Shown: one piece after another, positions 33,117-42,094 of the stretch
Position numbering within the stretch: the stretch's first letter is position 1
Layout: each line of letters starts with the position of its first letter
Source: Hexactinellida sp. DTS-2022
Taxonomy: Eukaryota > Porifera > Hexactinellida
Direction: 5' to 3'
Length of the DNA stretch: 64,000 nt
NCBI GenBank assembly: GCA_028753945.1
Contig: JAPNXP010000010.1
Span: 2,731,042 to 2,795,041 of the forward strand
Position numbers and translations under genes: made by a program
The notes under the pieces: generated by a model
What the model was told of the DNA's origin: nothing
The model's input: the letters and a program-made list of their open reading frames with translations, nothing else
Database searches by the model: none

Positions 33117-33950
33117 TTATCCGATTCGGATAATTGGTAGAACGAATTCAACATGGTAGAACGAATTCAGGCAAGTTGCTGGAGTAATTTGAGCCAAAGC
33201 ATTTGGGCATAATTGCAATAGTTTATCTCTCCTTGCACTTACCATAGTTTGGCCCTCAATTGGTATAATTGGTCCTTGAGCGCTGAGAGTTCGTTTTATA
33301 TAGGATTTTAGACTTTGGAAGCACAAATCAATCGGATTCAACTCGCAACTGTATGGAGGGAGGCGTTTCAATTCGATGTGTGAAGGGATAGAAGCTTCAA
33401 GTCTATTTTCAATCCCACGGTGACAAGGAGCGTTGTCAAGTACGATAAATGCCGTGTCAACTGAGCTACTTGGTTCCAATGCAAAACCAAACGAGAGATG
33501 GAATAATTAACTTATAAATTGATCAAAATGTGTTTGTTTAGCACCTCCGAAAAGGATCTTTGAATGGACGAGTCCAACACCTGGACAGATAGCACATATC
33601 AGAGTGACATGGGGAGTTCGTTGATTGTCAGCAACCCTTCGAGCTGGCAATCCTTGAATTGATCGACCACGATTCCGAGCGGTATATAAGCCAAATCCAC
33701 ACTCGTCAACGTAACAGAATCTTGCTCCTATTTCATGCTGTTCTTGCAACCATAGAGCATGAGTTCTTCTACAATCTTTGTTTGCGGTGAATTACGTACA
33801 CTCGGAAGTAATTCAAGTTTTTTTACTGTAATTAAGCATCCTTCAAGACACCGAGCGATCGTAGATATCGAAACAGTTATCCCTCGTTCGAGAAGTAGTT
33901 TATTTCTCATCTCGCAAAGAGTGATATCGGGACGGGCTTCAATGGAAATT
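33117..33950 (-). pseudogene. Tc1/IS630-like transposase, catalytic part (broken)
   Basis: Continues the helix-turn-helix part at 34677-34943 after removal of the TTAA-flanked insert. Order: IEARPDITLCEMRNKLL, then a frame change near 33770, then HALWLQEQHEIGARFCYVDECGFGL with the first catalytic D, then GRSIQGLPARR. A TAA stop near 33505 breaks the frame. Next come FIVLDNAPCHRG (second D) and LPPYSCELNPIDLCFQSLK. Where the family usually has LNPIE this copy has LNPID, giving 35 residues between the last two acidic residues. This is a DDE_3-type nuclease by motif. It is inactive because of the stop and frameshift. Confidence 0.82.
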
Positions 33951-33954
33951 AAGG

Positions 33955-34672
33955 TTAAATTACGGCAGATTCACCCAAAAAAACACATGAATTTAGTTTT
34001 GAAGGTGGGAGTTTGAATTTCACATATATGATGGAAGACATTATAGCTATATCGAAACTGAAAACGAATTCTAATTATCTTCTATAAATTCGAAATTATT
34101 GGGCTTGCAGTATTATGCTAATACAAAAGTCCCATAGGGGGATTTTTTCAGACTCCACCTGATAAGTGTGTGGTTTGCAAGATCATTATTTGCTAAAGAC
34201 CTGTACTGTGTGATCTATCAGATAGATCATCGTTATGGGCGGTTGGTGGGCGGTTTAGAATTTTGATAAGATCTAAATAAAAAATATTGCGACCTTTTGA
34301 AACCAAAAAATGAATAAAAAGGTCATCTTTTTATGCGAAATTTGATTAAATGCTTGATAAAAAAAATTCCAAGTCATAATTCAAAAATGTAAACCGTCTA
34401 CCAACTCCTTACGCTTATAATCTTTAAATATTGATTCTGATAACAAACATTGATGTCCGCATTGCCAAATTACCGCATAATATCTACCACCACTTTTGGA
34501 AATCGCCCTATGGGAGATTTGTATTAGCCAAATTTTGAAACCGACAAATAATAAAAAGTATAATAGATAGGGTCATTTTCTTTTTGGTTTATTGATTTGT
34601 ATCGTATGGGTATATATTTCCCACAATTACAGATTAATACAAGAACTTTCATTCACGTGGGGTAATTTAACC
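33955..34672. mobile_element. TTAA-flanked non-autonomous insertion, about 718 bp
   Basis: GGTTAAATTAC at both ends in inverted orientation, each flanked by TTAA (about 33951-33954 and 34673-34676). It splits the transposase coding sequence. A TTAA duplication is known for piggyBac and Kolobok superfamilies; the termini do not let me choose. Inside is a second inverted pair (about 34117-34142 and 34506-34531, AGTCCCATAGGGGG against CGCCCTATGGGAGA). Confidence 0.7.
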
Positions 34673-34676
34673 TTAA

Positions 34677-34943
34677 GAGAAGACTTTTCGAATCCTCGTC
34701 CAACTTTTTTCCTCTTGGACCACCGCGAAGTTTGGTAGAATATTGTCTGGTGCTACAAATTCTGTAAGCGGTATCCTTCTTAACGCCAAACAATCTGGTC
34801 ATCTGTTTATAGGTTACTCCCGACTCATGGGCATCGATAAGTCTTTGCCGTAATTCATTTGAAATTGCTCTCCCACCTCGTGAAATAGCAACTGTAGATG
34901 ATGTGGCAGAGTGTTGTCCTGCATCGTATGAACTGGAAGCCAT
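34677..34943 (-). pseudogene. Tc1/IS630-like transposase, N-terminal helix-turn-helix part
   Basis: ATG at 34943. A low-complexity start is followed by GRAISNELRQRLIDAHESG, then VTYKQMTRLFGVKKDTAYRI, a paired/homeodomain-like helix-turn-helix for terminal repeat binding, and a basic GGPRGKKLD linker. The frame runs into the TTAA-flanked insertion at SLLLRL. It would join the catalytic part at 33950. Confidence 0.8.
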
Positions 34944-35169
34944 AATTTATGATGAATATTTGAATATTTAGGAATATATTTATTTCGTATTACTTTGTTT
35001 TATACTAATCAACCCAGTATCCTAAATAGATAAACCAATGAAAATCAAAAGTAATTCCGATCGGATAATTGGTTGACCCAATCGGATAATTGGTTGCCCG
35101 AATCGGATAATTGGCTGACCCAATCGGATAATTGGTTGCCCGAATCGGATAATTGACCGAGAAATACAG

Positions 35170-36529
35170 TAGTAAATACTATTAATGCCGGGATATTGAT
35201 GCTAATTTAAACTGATAATTTTATAGATAAGCTTGTGGTTGTTGTCCGTGTGTAATATATCATTCCAAATATTGTAAATTAGCCATCATTAAGGAACTGT
35301 ATAACGTCTTGGACCCAGGTGGGAAACAGTTGTATTGATTGGCAATAATTGGATATCAAATAGACACAATAGAATGTTAGAAATGTATGTGTAGACAGAT
35401 GGATCGCAAAAAACTGTTTGGATGAATTAGTTCACTCTCCACCAATTATGTTTCGATCTCAGATGGCATCCTACAATGTACATTTAACAATGAAAGATAC
35501 ACTAAAATCATTTTATAATGATTGAATGCTAGAAGTTAATCCTTACTGGGACAACCCTAGAATTTAATTAGTTAAAAATTTTGTCATCTTTTGCGATAGA
35601 TGTGAATATTTTTCTTAGATATTATAACTTGTTTATAGATCAAATATTCCCTATCCCCCTGTCTCAATCAATTCGAACAAACAAAAAAATCTTATAAATT
35701 AATTTGTGAATTAATTTATAAGATATCATTGATTGTCGACTACCTCTATCCAGTGGCGGCGCGAGACCAAAATGAGCGATGGGGCTGGCCGGGGCAAGGG
35801 ACATTTGAGATGGGGCAAAATGTTTAAGGACAAAAAGGTTAAAGGCTTGAAGTGAAGTATAAGCTTATACGACAAAAATCTCAGTATTTAGTTTAAATGT
35901 ACTGTATTTTATAGCCCGTCACTGAATATGCATATGAATACTAAATATGCAATATTGAACAATTGTCTAAATTAGAAGTTGAGTTGTACACCTTTTTAGT
36001 TTCAATATGGGCGGTCGATTAATACATTTTCTAAATAATTCTACGAATTATCCTGCTTTGGAGATAAGCTATATATAGAGTAACATTTGTTTATCTTATA
36101 GCTGCCATATCAATCGACATTAGTTAATTGCTAGGTAGACTAATAGCAACCTAATTTTGTATCAATAATCATTTTTTTGTCAAGTGTAATTATTAAGTAC
36201 CATTTATCGGCATTTTGGTATAATAATTAAAAAATGACAAATTTATCGTGATATTTAGCAAAATAATGAATTGTTCCTGATAGTATGTAGCATTATCAAC
36301 AACTTTTGTATTGGGGAGTAGGCTCTAATTCGCGTGTAATTTGTAGGATAAATTATTGAAGTACTTCAAGTTCATTTTATTTGAAATTACGTTACAAATT
36401 GCTGAACAAAATACAAGTATCTTATTAATCCATGGTGCGTAATATTTTCAAACTAATAATTGTAATTTATGGGCTGTTTAAAAGTACAGACATATCCCAA
36501 GCTTTTACCCAAGGAGTGCGCCACACGCC
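35170..36529. other. Intergenic; one solo hAT-like end
   Basis: No gene is seen. CAGTGGCGGCGCGAGACC at about 35753 resembles one end of the CAGNGGCGGTC MITE family without a partner. A short inverted repeat (TTATAAATTAATTTGTGAATTAATTTATAA) spans about 35692-35721. Confidence 0.45.
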
Positions 36530-36694
36530 CAGGGGCGGTCGCAGGATTTGGCCAGCCCGGGGCAGAATTTGGCCAGCCCGGGGCAGGGGAGGGGCTTTTA
36601 GTATAAATCCGGGGCAAAACCCGAGTTGGATCCGGGGCATGGCTTTTTAACCCGGGGCATTTGCCCCGGGTGCCCCCCTCTGGGACCGCCACTG
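36530..36694. mobile_element. hAT-type MITE with GGCGGTC termini, 165 bp
   Basis: Starts CAGGGGCGGTCGCAGGA and ends GGGACCGCCACTG. A perfect 8-bp duplication CACACGCC is at 36522-36529 and 36695-36702. The interior shows repeated GGCCAGCCCGGGGCAG and CCCGGGGCAT motifs. Sister of 19138-19308. Confidence 0.9.
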
Positions 36695-37138
36695 CACACG
36701 CCTAGTGCGTCCAAATAGGGACAGAAACTCTCCATATAGTAATACATAACTAACCTTGTAAGCTTTACAAAATTCATACTCTAGTGAGCTTAGTAGTATT
36801 GATTCAAGGCTGCCTAAATACTCGACCCGCAGTCTAAGAAGTACTCCACATCATTAGCAACTCATATAGTCAATTGCCGCAACCTTTTATTAATACTTAC
36901 CGACAGTTTCCAACAGCACTCAATGATCTTGAATTTCAAGGGTCGGTGGTGCACATCTATAATATATTGAATACAGTTCTCAACGGTGCATGGGATCTGA
37001 GGATGGAAAGTGAAGCTTCGGCTAAGGAATTTCACAACTGGGCGATGTAATAGTTTATGCATCTTCCGTGTCTGCGACGAGCTATGCATTACGTAGCTGG
37101 GACTACCGCCCACTAGCTTCAATTGTTAATATTTTCTG

Positions 37139-37662
37139 TTGGAGCAGATTACATCGTTTCTAAAGATTTTCAAGGATATGACTGACTTAGAGACAAGGTG
37201 CCAATACTTCAGAACGTTGTTTTTACAATTGTGGCTGAACATTTCCCGTTCCAATGAAGAATCCAAAGCTCGTCCACCTACCAAAAAAGGTGGCTCCGAC
37301 TTATTTGACTGGTTCAAGGAGCATGTGGAGAATTCGCTAGCTATCGCAGCAACTGAAGAACAACAATGTCTGAAGCAGGCATCCTTGTTGAGGCTAATGT
37401 AAAGGGTCTGTTGGATTTCTGGACAAAATTAGACGGATAATGCCATACTTGACCGATGCAGGCACTTGCTGCCTGCATTCCAGCTACGAGTGCTGCAAGC
37501 GGGAGAATGTTCAGTCGTATTATTGAGGAACGAAGTTGGATGTTCAAGCCGAAAACAGTTTACCTCTTTACCAGTACAATGTTTATGCTGTCAGTAGTAC
37601 TGTTCCTGGAAAATTGTTCCCCGAAAATATTGGTTCGGGAGCAGGGTATTATACAGGACTAG
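37139..37662 (+). pseudogene. hAT transposase C-terminal relic
   Basis: Two plus-strand fragments in different frames. The second carries CIPATSAASGRMFS, then ERSWMFKPKTV, the signature of the hAT dimerisation domain (usually PATSA.SERVFS). Just upstream, LDFWTKLDG around 37411-37437 recalls the L.FW segment before it, with stops in between. The first fragment (37139-37402) has no motif I can name. Too short and broken to be active. Confidence 0.6.
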
Positions 37663-38767
37663 AATTGAACACTCCTAAGGTCACTAGAGTCTGAATTTTG
37701 TACGCCTAAAAGGTTAGTTTTGTATTACTCTATGGGGACTATAGGCAGTTTTCGCGCTCCTAAACGCAAACATATCCCAATTTATACGCCTCTAGGCGTA
37801 TGACGCGCTCCTGGATAAAACCCTGTTCGGGGGACCAATATTCCATAGAAAATGGACCTAGTCACCTAGCCTGAATTTTTGGTTCCACCATGGGACCAAT
37901 ATTCCATGGAATTTTGGTCCCCGGATCAATTTTTAGGGGCCCAATTTTCCAGTGACAGGCTTATTCATAAAATTATTTGGTCCCCATATGACGAAAAATC
38001 GCCTAGCTACAATTCTAGTAAATACGCTAACTAAATAAATTTACCATGGGGGACCAAAATTTCCTTGACAGTACGTTCAATATATTTGTTTCCGGAAATT
38101 AGGTGTTCATATTTTTGTGAATAGTCCCACGCAATTCCTTAATTTAGGTACAGTACTATATTCTGGAATGGTACTGTTCCATAGTTTTCCGTTCCGGAAT
38201 TATGTACTAATACTATGTCCAAAAACTGTTTCCTTTGTTTTGATAAATAGCTAATACGTACTACAAAGTCATCATTAGTAATTACTAATTAGTAACTACT
38301 ATAACCACTTGTCTAGTGAACGCTCTAAGCATTATCTTATAAGCCACCATTACTTTCAACTTTCAAGAAGGGGGGTAGGGGGGGACAATTAAATTTGTTA
38401 GTAAAAAGCGGTAAACAATATTTCAGGACACTACGGTATACAATAAATGTCTCATGTTCAACGAGAACCTTAGATGCATTTTTGAACAACACCATGGTGT
38501 ACAGATGGGGAGCGCAATCGTCCATGTATTCAGTGATGTCCATGGATATCTCCATTGATGTACTTTCTAACGACTGATAGCCGGACGAAACATTCAATTA
38601 CCAGTTCTTAATTCTTAACAATACCCAAGTGTGAGAGAGAGATTCATCACAGTTTATCATCATTGGTAAGACACAAAGTATATTCTGACGTTGTAGCCAG
38701 ACTGAGGCTATGAGGCTAAGTTTATTATGCTATATAGCTATTTATGCCATATAAGTCCTAATATTCA
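37663..38767. other. Intergenic, degraded repeats
   Basis: A stretch at about 37700-37830 with TTTTCGCGCTCCTAAA and GCGCTCCTGGATA matches motifs inside the P-like MITE at about 31050-31110, so a fragment of related repeat is present. GGACCAATATTCCATGGAAT-type motifs repeat at 37840-37930. No credible gene. Confidence 0.4.
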
Positions 38768-38937
38768 TAGGCGCAAAGTACGGTGGTGCAAGTGCACCAC
38801 CTGCACTCAGCGATAGAAGTGCCGGTGGTGCTAGGTCCACATGTACTTTGTATTGAGGTGCACCACTGGCACTTTTGGTACTTTGTATTGAGGTGCACCA
38901 CTGGCACTTTTGGCTACAGGTCAAAAGTTTGCGCCTA
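38768..38937. repeat. Possible small MITE with an internal 35-bp duplication
   Basis: TAGGCGCAAA at the left is inverted at the right (TTTGCGCCTA). Inside, TACTTTGTATTGAGGTGCAC with CACTGGCACTTTTGG occurs twice in a row. No target duplication is visible. Confidence 0.5.
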
Positions 38938-39068
38938 GCAGTAATATTATCATTCCACATATCTCAATCATTTTTTGTTATTATCGGTTACCTTATTGGT
39001 GTTGTTGTAAATTTACAAAACACATTTTCGTCTATCTCAGACAATATTCAAACTCGCCGGCAAATATA

Positions 39069-39242
39069 AAGTGAACTCTCGTTATAACCAGTTGGATATC
39101 TAACGAAATAACCGCTTATAACGAAATGGAGATTTCCCCCCAGAACACTAAATGCATTAGTTATTATCCGCTTATAACGAATATCCGAATATAACGAAGG
39201 AATTTACAGGTACTAAACACTTCGTTATAAGAGAGTTCACTG
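39069..39242. mobile_element. Tigger/pogo-like MITE
   Basis: AGTGAACTCTCGTTATAAC is inverted at the right (GTTATAAGAGAGTTCACTG). The interior holds repeated CGCTTATAACGAAAT motifs. A TA lies near each end, but the left terminal base is eroded. Related to 41503-41657. Confidence 0.7.
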
Positions 39243-40790
39243 TGTAGTATATACTACATTATCAAAGCTTATAACTGCATTTTAATGAGGGTTGCAATCC
39301 AATGTTAAAAATTCGGCCGGTTCACCATCAGAAATGAGTGCTCCATAACATGAAAAGTCGAGTTCGCATGCTGTTATTTTTTATAGGCGTTACAGTTTGT
39401 TTGTCAAGCCAGTCATGTCATGAGCTGATCACTATTGAACTGCTTTTATTATATACTCCCTGTATTTGATAATCAGAACATTTCGGCAATTTTGTATTCG
39501 GTTGTGAACCACATATATTTGTCCAACTATTTTATTGAACTACTTTTCGGTTATGGTACATTACTATTCGTTATACGTACTATCAAATTATTATCAGCTA
39601 ACGCTTCGCTTACTACTTATAGTCTTATACCATTAAATCCTCTTTATATGAATCCAATTGTATTTTTACTTTTTAAAAATTACATTATCAATTATTTATT
39701 ATACACCCATTTTATAATTTTGTTATTTTCTAATTTTGATATTTACTATCGACCCATTATATTCATTCATATTCAACATAGCCAATGTATATATAAGCAA
39801 TTTTCCTGATAATTCGTTTAGCTAGTCATTTCACGCTCTTTTCCACATATCCTTGGTGGCTAAACTAGCAACCTCTTAATTTTTTTAAATATTATACATA
39901 GTATATTATACCCAAAATTCCCATTTCAACTGAGCTGATCTTTAGATATTATCACATATAAACTGTAATATGTTGTAGTTTATTGGCACAATTTATACTA
40001 CAATTGTATACCATGGTGTGTACACGTGGGACGTTCAGATACCGTATTTATTCGAATAGTAGCCTAGGCGATTATTGTTTTTTAGGCCATTTTCTGTCCA
40101 ATAATTTTTGTGACTTTTCGAGATATCACATGTTGATACAAATTTATTTAGTATAGTCGGTTGATAATCGTATTGCGACTAATATTAGATAAATAAATTT
40201 ACTTAGGGTACCGGTAGTAAATTTGTATTTGCAAATTTGGAGGGGAAATTATTGTAGGTAGGCGATTATTCGAATAGAAAATACTATTACAGTATATATA
40301 CGGTTGTAGCATATATTATTATATGGTACAAATATTGCAGATTATGGGCGTACCTTGGTGTAGCAGTGGTGGCCCAGGGCTGTAAATAAATAATTCTCAA
40401 ATCATATCAAATATTTCAAGTCATAAAAGGGTACAGTAGATTATCTATTACTACAAACATAGCAGTATTTATTAATTCGAGTTCGATTTGAATTATAAAG
40501 TCCGGGTAAATCCAGAATTAGGTGTAAATTATCTCTTGAAATGATTTGAAACTAAAATCATTTCTGAATATTATCAAATTGTATTAAATTTTAAAATATC
40601 CTGGGAATGGGTGAAAAGCACTGGATAATTCTGAATTCTGGAATTGTCCTGATCTTAGAAATATATTATAATTCAAATGAAATTCCCTGGTACTAGTATA
40701 TAAGTAACGCGCCCTTCGGTCTCGGTCACTTCGCGACGGATAATTCCACCGCTACGCGGTCTCGCTTTTCTCAATAAACATGAAATATTT
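39243..40790. other. Intergenic, AT-rich; possible solo hAT end at about 40373
   Basis: The 124-codon frame at 39435-39809 is hydrophobic and AT-driven, with no motif, and is not called. CAGGGCTGTAAATAAATAATT at about 40373 followed by AAATCATATCAAATATTTCA resembles one end of the MITE at 27108-27240. Confidence 0.4.
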
Positions 40791-40866
40791 ATGTTGCAGT
40801 GTAGAATCAAGATTGGTGTACTGGTGTGCTTGCAGGTACACCAATCTTGATTCTACACTGCAACAT
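40791..40866. repeat. Near-perfect 76-bp hairpin
   Basis: About 31-bp arms starting ATGTTGCAGTGTAGAATCAA around a short loop (TGGTGTGCTTGCAG). The terminal ATGTTGCAGTGTA is shared with the 924-bp foldback element at 22760-23683, which suggests one family with very different internal sizes. Confidence 0.8.
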
Positions 40867-41502
40867 TCACATCAAAAATTTGAAAAAAAAAATTGAGTTC
40901 GTGTCAGCAAACTGGTATACCTTATCCAACATTTGGAAGTTAGTCCCTAAGTTATCTTAAATTTCAATAGATTTTTCACCTCTTTTTGTAAACAACAGGA
41001 ATAAATATTTAGATAAGAATTTATATATTCGAAATTATACGATTTGGAAGTTAGTCTTTGTCTCATATATTCGTATATACAGTTTATTTTACCCCATCTT
41101 TTAATACAAACAAACAAACACACACGCACGACAATCGAGTTTTAATATGTAATATTCAACAGTTCTTTAGACCCCCTTCTATCGCTAGCGTTTTAGGCTC
41201 TAAAACGCGCTTACATCGGCACTCGTCATATGCAACTGCCCGCACCTGAGTTTTACTATTTATTTTCTTTTAGAGGCAACTTTCTCAATCTCTTTTGTGG
41301 CAACTCTATAATTTTTATATTGAGAAAACTTTATAATTCTCTTCGATATTCATGCTTTCTTTTGAAGTCGACTGCTTTGGAAAATGCAGACTAGAAACGG
41401 ATAACAAGTGAGTTTGTGATTATATACAGTGTATCTTATTCTTATTTAATTTGGCGTGTGTAGTTTTCCCTAAATCTTTTTGTTGGACTTACTACGTACA
41501 AT
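40867..41502. other. Intergenic
   Basis: No gene recognised. GGCTCTAAAACGCGCTTACA at about 41193 is repeated at about 41933, upstream of the Mutator-type gene. Confidence 0.4.
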
Positions 41503-41657
41503 CAGTTCTCGTTATAACGAAATCCTCGGGACCTGAGAATTCCTTCGCTATAAGCGGATATGTATAATATTTTTAATTTATTTCTCTGGGGAAATCTCCA
41601 TTTCGTTATAAGCGGGTATTGCGTTATGTCCGACTTCGTTATAACGGGAGTTCACTG
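41503..41657. mobile_element. Tigger/pogo-like MITE, 155 bp
   Basis: CAGTTCTCGTTATAACGAAA at the left and the inverse CAGTGAACTCCCGTTATAAC at the right. Interior GGAAATCTCCATTTCGTTAT matches the reverse of the element at 39069-39242. A clear TA duplication is not visible. Confidence 0.65.
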
Positions 41658-41856
41658 TCGTACATTATTTACCATTTCTGTACAACTTTTGTTGTAACTT
41701 TCTGCTTCTTTTTATTGTTTAGTATTACTATTTTGTATTGTGTTTGTTTTTACCTTTGTATTGCTGTTTGCATTGTATTACCCTTTAATTATTCTAATTT
41801 GATTCTAACTGTAGTTAACGTAGTAGATTCATCATATGAACGCGTTTGGGGAACAG

Positions 41857-41946
41857 CGTTTTTGAGCCCCCGTCCCTATATCGCTTGCATTTAGACCCGT
41901 GTCCCCAAGACGCGAGCGATATAGGCCTGGGGGCTCTAAAACGCGC
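41857..41946. repeat. Hairpin, about 90 bp, upstream of the Mutator-type gene
   Basis: GCGTTTTTGAGCCCC and CCTATATCGCT on the left pair with AGCGATATAGG and GGGGCTCTAAAACGC on the right. It could be a tiny MITE or a leader structure of the following element. Confidence 0.65.
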
Positions 41947-42094
41947 TTACAATCCATCAGTACGTAATTACGAGTATATTCAAACATATCATTCAATGGG
42001 TAATGGGTCTGGATGTTTATTTAAAGAGTTATAAGATAAATCATGTATAATGCATTAACTTTTCAAATTATTTTCAACTAGTAGATACAAAATA

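Larger units (their letters stand above)
33079..35169 (-). mobile_element. Tc1/IS630-like transposon with iterated terminal repeats
   Basis: Terminal inverted repeats start CTGTATTTCTCGGTCAATTA, with TA on both sides (33077-33078 and 35170-35171). Inside each end a 21-bp motif of the CAATTATCCGATTCGGGCAA type is repeated: two direct copies plus one inverted on the left, five on the right (35057-35150). These are probably transposase-binding iterons. It encodes a broken transposase on the minus strand and is interrupted by a TTAA-flanked insertion. Confidence 0.88.

Noticed and set aside
33759..34016. Plus-strand 85-codon frame
   Set aside because: Antisense shadow of the Tc1-like transposase and the inserted element.
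39435..39809. 124-codon hydrophobic frame
   Set aside because: Extreme AT bias, no motif, no initiation or splice context; most likely chance.
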